A program made the translations under genes and the position numbers. Below are positions 53,280 through 62,676 of a DNA stretch of 64,000 nt, piece after piece. Under the pieces are notes generated by a model, which saw only the letters and a list, made by a program, of their open reading frames with translations, made no database searches and was not told the DNA's origin. Where the stretch lies: positions 1 to 64,000 of the forward strand of contig NZ_JACRAH010000003.1 of NCBI RefSeq assembly GCF_016234775.1, written 5' to 3'. This DNA is from Aquabacterium sp. Its GTDB lineage: Bacteria > Pseudomonadota > Gammaproteobacteria > Burkholderiales > Burkholderiaceae_C. How positions within the stretch are numbered: position 1 is the stretch's first letter; each line of letters begins with the position of its first letter.

Positions 53280-53298
53280 ACATGAATGAAATTCATGT
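53280..53298. promoter_or_regulatory. MetR-type palindrome upstream of metE
   Basis: ACATGAAT-GAA-ATTCATGT is a perfect 19-bp inverted repeat containing TGAA-N5-TTCA, the LysR-type MetR consensus. It is about 85 bp upstream of the metE start. A second, overlapping repeat CATGTT-N8-AACATG (53265-53284) shares one arm. A homocysteine-responsive regulator is the likely binder. Confidence 0.55.
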
Positions 53299-53318
53299 CG
53301 AGCAAGGAGCAGCAAGCG

Positions 53319-53564
53319 CTACAGCCTGGCCAGGGCCTGACGGATGCGTTCGACGGTCTGGTCGATGGGCGCGCGGCTCGACACGTCCAGACCCAGCGAA
53401 CGGGCGATCTGGTTGACGATGGCCGGGTTGAGCGGCAAGCCCCCTTTATCGACTGCGGCAATCAACTGCCGGGCGCGCAACACTTCGGGTAGGCCGTCCT
53501 GAGGGCCGTGCCGCCACTGCAGCCACTTGCGCTGAAACCAGGCGGACCAGGGCAAGGCCATCAT
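53319..53564 (-). CDS. Conserved small hypothetical protein
   Basis: 81 residues from the ATG at 53564, which has GGAG six bases upstream; the frame is open to 53627 but with an unlikely Cys-rich start. It begins MMALPWSAWFQRKWLQWRHG and continues with an amphipathic helical C-terminus (ARSLGLDVSSRAP and the IRQALARL end). No known domain. It lies upstream of and co-oriented with metE. Confidence 0.6.
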   Translation of the reverse strand: MMALPWSAWFQRKWLQWRHGPQDGLPEVLRARQLIAAVDKGGLPLNPAIVNQIARSLGLDVSSRAPIDQTVERIRQALARL

Positions 53565-53710
53565 GCCGGGCTCCGGCAAAAGACAGGCGCAGGCCGAGCC
53601 ATCGGGCTCGCAAGCGGGCAGGCACAAGGCAAGGTGAGGGGCATGGTGGGCATGATGGGGCTCTGAACGGTATATCGGCTGTCATCCCCAGGGCTTGAGT
53701 GCCCGGCGCA

Positions 53711-54079
53711 TCAACCCAAATCGAATTGCGCCCGCAAGGCCTCGCAGAAAGCGGAAGATCCACTGATCGACAAGGTCACAGTGTAACGAGGCGCCCCCGC
53801 CTGCTCTGTTTGCGTCCGCACACGGCCCGTAAGGGGGTCGAACACAGGGTGCTCGTTGACCGTGAATTCCTGCTGGGCCTGCAGGTCATGGTGCCACGCG
53901 AAGCCCTCATCCACCGGGCCACACTCATGGCCGAATTGTCGGGCAGCCCATGCCAGCACCTGCTCGACCTCCGCATACACCGCACCCACCTGTGCGGCAC
54001 TGACCGAGGCCATGGCGTCGAAGGTGCCCACCTCTTGCGTGTCTTCGCTGTAGTCAAAATCGAGATACTTCAGGATCAT
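53711..54079 (-). CDS. Conserved hypothetical protein
   Basis: 122 residues from ATG 54079 (frame open to 54118). It starts MILKYLDFDYSEDTQEVGTF and ends FCEALRAQFDLG, with a beta-strand pattern PRYTVTLSISGS near the end. It resembles uncharacterised proteins seen in Burkholderiales, from memory only; no function can be given. Divergent from the YceI gene, with an 8-bp inverted repeat CATTGTGC/GCACAATG at 54116-54123 and 54166-54173 between them. Confidence 0.6.
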   Translation of the reverse strand: MILKYLDFDYSEDTQEVGTFDAMASVSAAQVGAVYAEVEQVLAWAARQFGHECGPVDEGFAWHHDLQAQQEFTVNEHPVFDPLTGRVRTQTEQAGAPRYTVTLSISGSSAFCEALRAQFDLG

Positions 54080-54242
54080 GGGGTGTACTGGAACCATCGT
54101 GGCTGCGCATGCTGGCATTGTGCAGCCATCAGCCGGAGCCGGCCGAGTGCATCGCTACCGGCGAGGCACAATGATCTCGCCACGTACGCCCGTACCGGTG
54201 CGGACCCCTTCAACGTCAACCCACCTTCAAGCGGAACCCATC

Positions 54243-54818
54243 ATGAAGCATCACTTCGCCCTTTTTTGCCTGGCAGCCTGTACGGGCGCAGCACAGGCCG
54301 CACCGGTTTCCTATGTGATCGATCCCAGTCACACGTTTCCCAGCTTTGAGGCGGACCACATGGGCGGCGTGTCGGTCTGGCGCGGCAAGTTCAACAAGTC
54401 CTCGGGCAAGGTGGTGATGGACCGTGCGGCGTCCAGCGGCGAAGTCGAAATCGTGATCGACATGGACAGCATCGATTACGGCTTTGACCTGATGAACACC
54501 AAGGCCAAAAGCGCAGAGCTGTTTGACACCGCACGCTTTCCGCAATCGGTCTACAAAGGCAAGCTGGAGGGCTTCGTGAATGGCGGCCCCACCAAGGTGT
54601 CGGGCGTGTTGAGCATGCACGGCGTGACCAGGCCGCTGACGCTGCAGATCAACTCGTTCAAGTGCATCCCTCACCCCATGCTCAAGCGCGAGTTGTGCGG
54701 GGCCGATGCCCTGGCCACCTTGAACCGCGCCGACTATGGCATTGACGCTGGCAAACCCTGGGGCTTCAGCATGGACGTGACGCTGCGCATCCAGGTGGAA
54801 GCCGTGGCCGCCGAGTAA
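54243..54818 (+). CDS. YceI-family periplasmic lipid-binding protein
   Basis: 191 residues: signal peptide about 1-20 (HHFALFCLAACTGAAQA), then the YceI lipocalin-like barrel (YVIDPSHTFPSFEADHMGG, DTARFPQSVYKG, VSGVLSMHGVTRPL). YceI proteins bind isoprenoids or amphiphiles in the periplasm. The start has GGA nine bases upstream. Single gene. Confidence 0.9.
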   Translation: MKHHFALFCLAACTGAAQAAPVSYVIDPSHTFPSFEADHMGGVSVWRGKFNKSSGKVVMDRAASSGEVEIVIDMDSIDYGFDLMNTKAKSAELFDTARFPQSVYKGKLEGFVNGGPTKVSGVLSMHGVTRPLTLQINSFKCIPHPMLKRELCGADALATLNRADYGIDAGKPWGFSMDVTLRIQVEAVAAE

Positions 54819-54840
54819 TCGGCGCCTGATGCGCTGAAGA

Positions 54841-55731
54841 TCAGGCCGACAACTCGGCCACACGGGCCTTGAGCCGGAGGTTCTCGGCCTGCAGGTCCTG
54901 CAGGATGCGCTGCAGGCGGGCGATGAACTGCTGGTCCGTCTCGTCCGGTTGCTGGTTGGCCAGAAACGGCTTGGAAGGCGCAGGTTCTTCGCCTTCCTGA
55001 GCCGCCTCGCCTGACTCCAGCATGGCACCCACGGCCGCCGCACGCGCCTGGGCCTTGGCCTCGCGGATCTGCTTGGCCGCCTGGCGCAATTCCTTCTTGC
55101 CACCCGCCGCTGCAGCCACCTGCTCGTCAACCGGCAGGGTGGCCACGATGGCGGCGGCATTGATCGAGATGTCGCCGGCCTTCACGGCGGCGACCAGCTC
55201 AGGGGCGGCGGTCTTCTGGATCTTCTCGATCTGGCTGATGGTCGTGGCGCTGATGCGGGCGGCCTTGGCCAGGGCTTCGCGGCTGGTCAAAGGCTCGGTG
55301 GTTTTGGCCGCGGCCACTTGGTCAGTCTGGGTCGCCTCATCGGCCACAGGCGCGGCCGTTGAAGCAACGGCGGCGTCCGGCTGTGTCTGGGCCTGCGTCT
55401 GTTGAGCGCGCGCGCTGAGGATGTCCTTCTTGCGCAAGGCCAGCACGCCGCGCTGGAAGTCCGACACGCTGCGGCGCCCCAGATGCTGGTCGATCATCCA
55501 CAGGTGCACATCCTCCATGGACTTGAAGGCCGGATGCTGGATGGTCTGAAAGGGGATGCCATGCTTCTGGCAGATGCCATAGCGGTTGTGGCCATCCACC
55601 AGCACCTCGCCCCACAGCACCAGGGCATCGCGACAACCCTCAGCCAGGATGCTGCGCTCCAGCGCTTCGTGTTCTTCCGGCGTGAGCGGGTCGATATAGG
55701 CACGCAGTTCTTCGAGGACCGTGATGTTCAT
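54841..55731 (-). CDS. Chromosomal ParB/Srx-fold DNA-binding-like protein
   Basis: 296 residues. The N-terminal ParB/sulfiredoxin-like domain (about 1-90) has VLVDGHNRYGICQKHGIPF and IDQHLGRRSV. A helix-turn-helix-like stretch is ALAKAARISATTISQIEKI (about 155-173). The C-terminal Ala/Gln-rich helical part ends in a leucine-rich coiled coil (LQDLQAENLRLKARVAEL). No parA or parS-like repeats nearby, so partition is unlikely; a regulator is more plausible. Also seen in plasmid-type proteins. Confidence 0.8.
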   Translation of the reverse strand: MNITVLEELRAYIDPLTPEEHEALERSILAEGCRDALVLWGEVLVDGHNRYGICQKHGIPFQTIQHPAFKSMEDVHLWMIDQHLGRRSVSDFQRGVLALRKKDILSARAQQTQAQTQPDAAVASTAAPVADEATQTDQVAAAKTTEPLTSREALAKAARISATTISQIEKIQKTAAPELVAAVKAGDISINAAAIVATLPVDEQVAAAAGGKKELRQAAKQIREAKAQARAAAVGAMLESGEAAQEGEEPAPSKPFLANQQPDETDQQFIARLQRILQDLQAENLRLKARVAELSA

Positions 55732-55775
55732 GACAAGTGGGCGGGGTACTGCTGAGGATCGGGAGGGCGCCCGGC

Positions 55776-55805
55776 AAAAAAAGATGGCGCCACGAGGGGC
55801 GCCAT
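55776..55805 (-). terminator. Intrinsic terminator after the acyl-CoA dehydrogenase pair
   Basis: On the minus strand, ATGGCGCC-N6-GGCGCCAT (55805-55784) is a perfect 8-bp stem. One C then TTTTTTT (55782-55776) follows. A textbook rho-independent terminator about 70 nt after the stop at 55878. Confidence 0.9.
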
Positions 55806-55877
55806 TCTAAGTGGCCGGTGCGGGCGCCTTGCGGGCGCGCCTTCACCGATCGACGTGAAACCTGATCAGACGGCTGC

Positions 55878-57092
55878 TTACTTGAGCTCCGCCGACGATT
55901 TGCCCAGCAGACGACGGGCAATGATCAGCAACTGGATCTGCTGCGTGCCTTCGAAGATGTCGAGGATCTTGGCGTCACGCGACCACTTCTCGAGCAAAGC
56001 GGTTTCGGTGTAGCCGATGCTGCCTGCAAGCTCCACACACTTGAGCGCCACCTCCACACAGGTGCGACCGGCCTTGGCCTTGGCCAGCGAGGCCTCCAGC
56101 GAGTTGGGGCGCGCGTTGTCGGCCATCCAGGCCGCCTGCATGGTCAGCAGGCGTGCCGCTTCGTAATCCGACTGCATGCGGATGTAATCGGCCACGGCTG
56201 CGGGCTGGCGGGCTACCGGCTTGGCGTAATCAACGGCCATGCCACAGTCTTTGAGGATCTTGCCCATCTCTTCGATGCAGGCGCGCGTCAGGCCCACGGC
56301 CATGGCGGCCACCAGGGGGCGCGTGTTGTCGAAGGTCTGCATGACCCCGGCAAAGCTTTTCTCCGGGTTGATGGACGGATCGCCCATCAGGTTCTCCTTG
56401 GGCACACGGCAATCCTTGAGCAGGAAGGCGGCTGTATCAGAGGCACGGATGCCCAGCTTGTGCTCCAGGCGCACCAGCTCGAAACCGGGGGTGCCTTTTT
56501 CCACCACGAAGGACTTGATGGCGGCACGGCCCAGGCTCTTGTCCAGCGTGGCCCAGACCACCACCAGATCGGCGCGGTCGCCCGAGGTCACGTAGATCTT
56601 TTCGCCGTTGAGCACGTAGTGGTCACCATCCAGCCGGGCCGTGGTGCGGATGGCGGCGGAATCGGAGCCGCAACCCGGCTCGGTGATGGCCATGGCGGCC
56701 CAGCGCCCCTTGAAGCGCTTGAGCTGCTCGTCGTTGGCCACCGAGGCGATCGCCGAGTTGCCCAGGCCCTGGCGTGGCATGGACAACAACATGCCGACAT
56801 CGCCCCAGCACAACTCCATGATGGACAGGGCCGTGGACAAGTTGGTGCCGTTGCGGTTGCCCTGCGACTGGTCATTGGCGTCACGGCGCACGCCGGTGGC
56901 ACCCGTGCCCCCCACTTCGCTGTTGCCTTCGTTCATGCCGTCGATCACGGCGGCCAGCATGTCGAGCTCGACAGGACGCTCGTGCTCGGCCTGATCGTAT
57001 TTGCGCGAAATGGGGCGCAGCACCTCGGCGGCGGTTTCATGGGCCTGGCGCACCAGGGGTTTGAACTTGCGTGGAACTTCAAGATGGATCAT
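55878..57092 (-). CDS. Acyl-CoA dehydrogenase (full length)
   Basis: 404 residues of the FAD acyl-CoA dehydrogenase fold: N-terminal helical domain, ITEPGCGSDSAAIRT (FAD/substrate loop), YVTSGDRADLVVV, LAGSIGYTETALLEKWSRDAKIL and the catalytic-type DIFEGTQQI (Glu381). Probably oxidises an acyl-CoA to enoyl-CoA with electrons passed to ETF. It is 35 bp after the second dehydrogenase, same operon, with the terminator downstream. Confidence 0.93.
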   Translation of the reverse strand: MIHLEVPRKFKPLVRQAHETAAEVLRPISRKYDQAEHERPVELDMLAAVIDGMNEGNSEVGGTGATGVRRDANDQSQGNRNGTNLSTALSIMELCWGDVGMLLSMPRQGLGNSAIASVANDEQLKRFKGRWAAMAITEPGCGSDSAAIRTTARLDGDHYVLNGEKIYVTSGDRADLVVVWATLDKSLGRAAIKSFVVEKGTPGFELVRLEHKLGIRASDTAAFLLKDCRVPKENLMGDPSINPEKSFAGVMQTFDNTRPLVAAMAVGLTRACIEEMGKILKDCGMAVDYAKPVARQPAAVADYIRMQSDYEAARLLTMQAAWMADNARPNSLEASLAKAKAGRTCVEVALKCVELAGSIGYTETALLEKWSRDAKILDIFEGTQQIQLLIIARRLLGKSSAELK

Positions 57093-57127
57093 GGGTATGT
57101 CTCGCTAAGGTAGGCAGTAGTCGGGGC

Positions 57128-58438
57128 TTACAACAGCAGCCCACCTTCCATGAGTGCAACTGAACGCAAATCACGGTACCAACGCTCCACCGGGTGCTCC
57201 TTGACGAAACCATGCCCGCCCAGCAACTGCACGCCATCGCTGCCGATCTGCATGCCTTTGTCGGCGCACAGGCGGCGCGCCAGGGCCACAGCCTGACCGA
57301 ACTCTTCATCGGCGTCGATCAGACTGGCTGCGCGCCATGTCAGCAGGCGCATGCCACCCAGCTCGATGGCCATGTTGGACACGGCGAAGGCCACGGACTG
57401 ACGATGGCTGATGGGTTCACCAAACGCCTCGCGCTCGTTCACGTAGGGCACGATGTAATCCAGCACGGCCTTGGCACAACCGGTACCCAGCGCGCACCAG
57501 GCCAGGCGGCTCAACTGGATGCATTCCTCGTACACGGCCGCGCTGCCCTCACCCAGCAGGTTGCCAGCCGGCACCGACACCAATTCCAGGCGCAAGCGTG
57601 CGGCACCAGCCGCGCGCAGGCCCATGCTGCGGTCTTCCTCCACCGACAAGCCCTTGCTGGACGACTCGACCAGGAACAAGGCCGGGCCGGTGCCCTCCAG
57701 GTGGGCCGCCACGACGAACAGCTCGGCCGACTTGGCCAGTGGCACCATGGCCTTCACGCCGGACAGCACAAAGCCACCACCGGAGCGCGTGGCACGGGTC
57801 TGCAAGACGAAAGGATCGAACAGGGCAACAGGCTCTTGCACGGCCAGCGCAGCAGCAGGAGGTTTCTCGCCTGCAAAGTCAGCCAGATAACGTGCTTGCT
57901 GATCTGCGTTACCCCACAGCACCAGGGCGGTGCTCACGGCCGATGGCGCCAGCGCGGCGAAGGCCAGGCCCATGTCACCCTCGGCCATGGCTTCCGCGAT
58001 CAAGGCATTGGTCACGGCCGAACGCTCGGCGCCCATGCCCCCCAGCGACTCGGGGATGCCCAGCGCCGTGAACCCCAGCTCGGCGCACTGCGCCAGCAAG
58101 GCGTCGGGGGCGGCGTAAGCGGTATCGGCGGCCGACGCGGCGGGGCGCAGTTGCTCCATGGCGAAGGTGCGTGCCGCATCCTGCAAGGCGCTCTGGTCGT
58201 CGCTGGGCGTCAGGTCAAACAGATCCCCGCCCCCGCCGCTCTTGGGCAGGCGCTGCGGAGAACCCAGGTTCTTGACCGCCTTGAAGGCGCGGTTGGCCGC
58301 CGTGACCGTCTTGAAACCGGCCTTTGTACCGTGATAGAGCACTTTTTCGGTAGGTTTGCGCAAGTTGAGCTTGTCAAGTTGGCGATTGGCCGCCATGCGG
58401 CTCAAAGAACGCAGGCCGAGACGTGTGAGCGAGGTCAT
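57128..58438 (-). CDS. Acyl-CoA dehydrogenase-like protein with short C-terminus
   Basis: 436 residues from ATG 58438 (frame open to 58483). An unusual basic N-terminal extension of about 60 residues (KPTEKVLYHGTKAGFKTV, AANRAFK) precedes the ACAD fold, which has LGIPESLGGMGAER, NEREAFGEPISHRQSVAF and LLGGHGFVKEHPVERWYRDLR. The chain stops right after VALMEGGLLL. The Glu is kept (Glu431), but the helix that follows EGT in normal dehydrogenases is missing. Likely partner of the adjacent full-length enzyme. Confidence 0.85.
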   Translation of the reverse strand: MTSLTRLGLRSLSRMAANRQLDKLNLRKPTEKVLYHGTKAGFKTVTAANRAFKAVKNLGSPQRLPKSGGGGDLFDLTPSDDQSALQDAARTFAMEQLRPAASAADTAYAAPDALLAQCAELGFTALGIPESLGGMGAERSAVTNALIAEAMAEGDMGLAFAALAPSAVSTALVLWGNADQQARYLADFAGEKPPAAALAVQEPVALFDPFVLQTRATRSGGGFVLSGVKAMVPLAKSAELFVVAAHLEGTGPALFLVESSSKGLSVEEDRSMGLRAAGAARLRLELVSVPAGNLLGEGSAAVYEECIQLSRLAWCALGTGCAKAVLDYIVPYVNEREAFGEPISHRQSVAFAVSNMAIELGGMRLLTWRAASLIDADEEFGQAVALARRLCADKGMQIGSDGVQLLGGHGFVKEHPVERWYRDLRSVALMEGGLLL

Positions 58439-58644
58439 GGGTTGGATAAGATGCCGGATGTGAATGGATGATCTGGCGGCCATCTTGCCGAAAGCCCGCC
58501 GCCAGGACTTGCCTTTACGCGCCAGTCCAGTTGACCGGCCTTGCCAGACAGCACAACAACGCCTGCGAATGGCGCCACAGGAGTACCCCCGCTTTGCCGC
58601 CCAGGACGCCAGATCCCAACGCTTCAGCCTTGCGCAGCTGGCTG

Positions 58645-59631
58645 ATGGCCGCTAAAAGTGCGGTCGAACAGCGTGGCGTGGATGCCAACGCCCTATTGCA
58701 GCAGGTCGGCCTGGACCTGTCCAGCGCCACAGACCCCATGGCGCGCTTTCCCGCCCACCTGGGCCTGGCCTTCTGGCAGAAAGCCCTGGCACAGATCGAC
58801 GACGAGCTGATCGGCATGGAAGTGGCGCTGCAGCAGTTCATGCCCCTGAACTTCAACGCCCTGGGCTACGCCCTGATGGCCTCGGAGAACCTGGGCCAGA
58901 TGTACCTGCGCCTGTCCCGCTACGCCCACATCGTGACGGACGCCGCCGACATCCGCTTCGAGGTGGACGAAGGCGCCGGCCGCCTGAGCATCAGCGGCGA
59001 CACCACCTTGCTGGGAACCGTCGACGACGCCACACGCTGGAGCATCTTCGACTACGCCGTGCTGACCGTGGTGCGCGGCTCACGCCTGCTGTACGGCCGC
59101 GATTTCATGCCCCTGGAGATCCGACTGCAGCGCCGCCAGCCCAAGGCGCACGCCAAACTCGAGAAGGTGCTGCGCTGCGTGCCCATCTACGGCAGCGACA
59201 CCAACACGCTGGTGGTGGACCTGGCCACGCTGAACAAGCCGCTGTCGTTTGCCAATCTGGATGTCGTCAAGGCCAGCGAGACCATGCTGGACCGCTATCA
59301 GTCCAACATCAGCGAGCGCCCGTTGAAAGAGCAGCTGGCCACCGTCTTCAAGGAACTGCTGCCCAGCGGTGAGCCGCGCCAGGAAGACGTGGCAGAACGC
59401 CTGGCCATCACGCTGCGTACCTTGCAGCGTCGCCTGAGCGAAGAGCAGACCTGCTACCGCGATGTGCTCAACGACACCCGCCATCAACTCGCCTTGAGCT
59501 ACCTGGCGGGCGAGCAGTACTCGATTGGCGAGGTGGCCTTCCTGCTGGGCTTCTCCGAGGTCAGCGCCTTCACCCGCGCCTTCAAGCGCTGGACAGGCAC
59601 CTCGCCCCGGGAATGGCGCAATCAGGCCTGA
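58645..59631 (+). CDS. AraC-family transcriptional regulator near acyl-CoA dehydrogenases
   Basis: About 329 residues from ATG 58645; the frame is open to 58468, and a TTG at 58630 would restore the helix LRSWL seen at family N-termini. Arabinose-binding-like ligand domain, then the HTH pair: VAERLAITLRTLQRRLSEE and IGEVAFLLGFSEVSAFTRAF, ending PREWR. Divergent from the dehydrogenase pair, so it probably controls them. Ligand unknown, perhaps an acyl derivative. Confidence 0.85.
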   Translation: MAAKSAVEQRGVDANALLQQVGLDLSSATDPMARFPAHLGLAFWQKALAQIDDELIGMEVALQQFMPLNFNALGYALMASENLGQMYLRLSRYAHIVTDAADIRFEVDEGAGRLSISGDTTLLGTVDDATRWSIFDYAVLTVVRGSRLLYGRDFMPLEIRLQRRQPKAHAKLEKVLRCVPIYGSDTNTLVVDLATLNKPLSFANLDVVKASETMLDRYQSNISERPLKEQLATVFKELLPSGEPRQEDVAERLAITLRTLQRRLSEEQTCYRDVLNDTRHQLALSYLAGEQYSIGEVAFLLGFSEVSAFTRAFKRWTGTSPREWRNQA

Positions 59632-59643
59632 ACCATCCGTGGC

Positions 59644-62600
59644 TCAGATCACCACGGCAGGGTCCAGCCCCTCGAAATGCGAGACCAGGTCGGCAGGCTG
59701 CAGTTGCGCCCACTCCTCAATGGCGACGGGCTTGCCAAACAGATAGCCTTGATAGCACGTGCAGCCATGCCTGGCCAGGAAGGCCAGTTGCTCCCTGGTT
59801 TCCACGCCCTCTGCCACAGCCTGCATGCCCAGCGAGGCGCTCATGGCCAGAATGGCCCTCACGATGGCCGCATCACTGGGATCGGTAGTGACATCTCGCA
59901 CGAATGACTGATCGATCTTCACCTGGTCCAGTGGCAGGCGCTTGAGGTAGGAGAGCGAGGAAAAGCCGGTCCCGAAATCGTCCAGCGAGAAGGTCACGCC
60001 CAGCGCCTTGATCTGCAACATGCGCTCGATGACCTCGTCCACATTGTCCAGCACCACGCTTTCCGTGAGTTCGATTTTCAGCCGAGCCGGATTCACCTCG
60101 TACAGCGCCAACTTGTCGCGCACGACCTTGACGAAGTCCGGTTGCCGGAACTGCCGGGCGCTCACGTTGACAGCCAGCACCAGGTCAGCCGTACCAGCCT
60201 GAGTTGCCCATGCCTGCAACTGCGCGCAGGCGGCCTCCAGGACCCACGTACCGATCGGCACGATCAGACCTGTTTCCTCTGCCACAGGAATGAACTGCGC
60301 GGGCGAGACGGGGCGCTGACCATGGGGGAACCAGCGCAACAAGGCTTCAGCCCCCACCAGCCGGCCAGCCTGGTTGATCTGCGGCTGATAGAACAGCCTG
60401 AATTCCTTGTTTTGCAGGCCCTGGTGCATGGCGGCTTCCATGGCCGAGTACGACTCGATCATGGCCTGCATCTCCGGGCTGAAGAACCGCGCCATGTTAC
60501 GCCCGGCCCCCTTGGCCTGGTAGAGCGCCACATCGGCCTGCTTGAGCAATTCGTCAATGGTCAGATCCTGGCCCTTGAACAGCACCACGCCTAGGCTGCA
60601 GGTCGTGCGGAATCCCCGGCCACCAGTGGACACATTGAATGGCACCTCGAATGCCGCGCGGATCTTTTCGGCCACCACTTCTGCATGCGTGGCCGCCGAG
60701 ACTTCATCCGCCCCCAGCCCCTCGATCAGCACGACAAACTCGTCGCCACCAAACCGTGCCACCGTGTCTTCCTGCCTCACGCAAGCCTGAAGCCGGGAGG
60801 CAGCCTCCACCAGCAACCGATCACCTGCGTCATGGCCTTGTGTGTCATTGAGCGTCTTGAAGTTGTCCAGGTCCAGCATCATGATGGCGCCCAGTTCGCG
60901 GCTGCGACGGCTCACGGCCAAGGCCTGCCCCAGGCGGTCGGACGCCAGCCGACGATTGGGCAGGCGGGTCAACTCGTCGTAGAAGGCCAGCCACTGGATC
61001 TTCTGCTCGGCCAAGCGGCGAGCAGAAATGTCTCGCACGATGCCCTGGATGCAAGGCCGACCGTCAAGGTCCATCACGCTCAACCACACCTCGGCGGGAA
61101 AGACCTTGCCATTGTCCAGTCGACGATGCAACCATTCGAACCGGAGGTCACCCTCGCGCAACGTCCGATCAAGGTATTCCTGCGCCAGCGCTTGCGAATC
61201 GCGGCCATCTTCCTGCGTGGGTGGCGACATCTCCACGCCTGGCCGCTTGCCCATGAACACCTGCTTGCTCGGGCATCCAAACAGATCCAGTGCGGCCTGG
61301 TTGCACTCGATCATGCCCTCGGGGCCCACCACCATGATCGCATCGCTGATGGAGTCGTAGAGCTTGCGAAACTTGGTCTCCGATCGCTGCATCACCGCCT
61401 GCTGGCGTTTTTGCTCGGTGATCTCCTGCGCCGTCCCGATCATCCGACTGACCTTGCCGTGCTCGTCCAGCATGACGCGGGCAATGGACCTGACGTCATG
61501 GAGGCTGCCGTCCGGCCATATCACCCTGTATTCGCTGATGAAGGAGGACTTCTGGCGAAGGGCACGCGTCACATCGGCTTCGGCCTGATCAAAGTCTTCC
61601 GGGTGAATGGCCTGGCGATAGATGTCCCGACGGGGTGCCTGCTGATGCGGCTCCAGACCCCACACACGCCAATATTGATCGCTCCACCACAGTTGGTCGT
61701 TGACGATGTCCCATTCGACACTGCCCAACAAGGCCACCCTCTGGGCCTCGTTGAGCCGGTCCTCGCTGCGCCTCAGGGTGAGCTCAATGTCCTCCCGTTC
61801 TGCGTGCATCGCGCCAATCATCAAACCCGTCAGCATGGTGACGGCCATGTAGCTCCACAAGAGAAACAGGCCTGTCTGCACGTCTGCCAGATGGAAGGTG
61901 CCCAGACTCAAACCGGTCCCCACAGCGGCCAGCACGGAGAAGCCGAAGCCAGCCAGCGCCGCTCCCAGGCGGTGGAAACGCATCGCAGCCCAGGCTGCCA
62001 GCGGCAGGGTCAGGAACGCCATGGGCAGCGACCGATTGGGCGAATCGTAGTCATGCAGGAAGGCGAACCAGGCGGCCACGCCGGCCAGCAAGGCCCAGAC
62101 CAGGCACTCGCGCGCCCTGCCTCGCAAGGCCTTCCATGCCAAACGAGAGCTCAGCAGCAGCACCGGTGCAGCCAGGAACACGCCAACCGTGTCGCCCATC
62201 CACCACGATGTCCAAGCCGAGGGCAGCGCCGTCACGGGCACCAGCCCTGCCAGATACAGACAAAGCACGCCACCGCTCGCAGAGACCAGCATGCCGGATG
62301 CGGCTGCCAGCAAGAAGGTCAGCACATGTCGCCGTTGGGCGAACTGCCCGTCAAAATGCAGTCGGTTGAAGATCCAGGCAGCGCAGAGCGGTGCCAAGGT
62401 GTTGCCAACCGCGATGCCGGCCGACAACCAGAAGGGTGAAGCCACGCTCCAGTTGACCAGGAAGGCCGCAACATAGACGGCCGGCCACATCTGCCATCCC
62501 CAACGGAACAAGGCCGCCACGGCCATGCCTGAAGGCAGCCACACCAAGGTGATGTGGGACTCCGCATACGGCATTTGCAGCCCCAGCCACCCTGAGCACA

Positions 62601-62676
62601 CATACGCCAGCAAGAGCACGAGGCCTTTCTGCCACATGCTCCACATCTCGCCCCGGTTCGGTGCTGTTACAGGCAT
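59644..62676 (-). CDS. MASE1-PAS-GGDEF-EAL cyclic di-GMP turnover protein
   Basis: About 1010 residues. An eight-helix membrane sensor of MASE1 type (about 1-300) is followed by PAS domains (about 320-570). GGDEF carries the intact motif FGGDEF, and EAL has EALLRW and the loop DDFGTGFSSLSYLK. Both synthesis and hydrolysis motifs look complete, so it may be bifunctional. Start ATG 62676 has GAGGAGG just upstream; the frame stays open to 63033 but with non-protein-like sequence. Convergent with the AraC gene, 12 bp apart. Confidence 0.92.
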   Translation of the reverse strand: MPVTAPNRGEMWSMWQKGLVLLLAYVCSGWLGLQMPYAESHITLVWLPSGMAVAALFRWGWQMWPAVYVAAFLVNWSVASPFWLSAGIAVGNTLAPLCAAWIFNRLHFDGQFAQRRHVLTFLLAAASGMLVSASGGVLCLYLAGLVPVTALPSAWTSWWMGDTVGVFLAAPVLLLSSRLAWKALRGRARECLVWALLAGVAAWFAFLHDYDSPNRSLPMAFLTLPLAAWAAMRFHRLGAALAGFGFSVLAAVGTGLSLGTFHLADVQTGLFLLWSYMAVTMLTGLMIGAMHAEREDIELTLRRSEDRLNEAQRVALLGSVEWDIVNDQLWWSDQYWRVWGLEPHQQAPRRDIYRQAIHPEDFDQAEADVTRALRQKSSFISEYRVIWPDGSLHDVRSIARVMLDEHGKVSRMIGTAQEITEQKRQQAVMQRSETKFRKLYDSISDAIMVVGPEGMIECNQAALDLFGCPSKQVFMGKRPGVEMSPPTQEDGRDSQALAQEYLDRTLREGDLRFEWLHRRLDNGKVFPAEVWLSVMDLDGRPCIQGIVRDISARRLAEQKIQWLAFYDELTRLPNRRLASDRLGQALAVSRRSRELGAIMMLDLDNFKTLNDTQGHDAGDRLLVEAASRLQACVRQEDTVARFGGDEFVVLIEGLGADEVSAATHAEVVAEKIRAAFEVPFNVSTGGRGFRTTCSLGVVLFKGQDLTIDELLKQADVALYQAKGAGRNMARFFSPEMQAMIESYSAMEAAMHQGLQNKEFRLFYQPQINQAGRLVGAEALLRWFPHGQRPVSPAQFIPVAEETGLIVPIGTWVLEAACAQLQAWATQAGTADLVLAVNVSARQFRQPDFVKVVRDKLALYEVNPARLKIELTESVVLDNVDEVIERMLQIKALGVTFSLDDFGTGFSSLSYLKRLPLDQVKIDQSFVRDVTTDPSDAAIVRAILAMSASLGMQAVAEGVETREQLAFLARHGCTCYQGYLFGKPVAIEEWAQLQPADLVSHFEGLDPAVVI

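Noticed and set aside
53197-53318. Cobalamin riboswitch upstream of metE
   Set aside because: The leader is only 122 bp and no B12-box-like core was found; a MetR-type palindrome is the better explanation.
60685-62439. 584-residue plus-strand ORF over the GGDEF-EAL gene
   Set aside because: Antisense shadow of a gene with complete GGDEF and EAL motifs; low-complexity translation.
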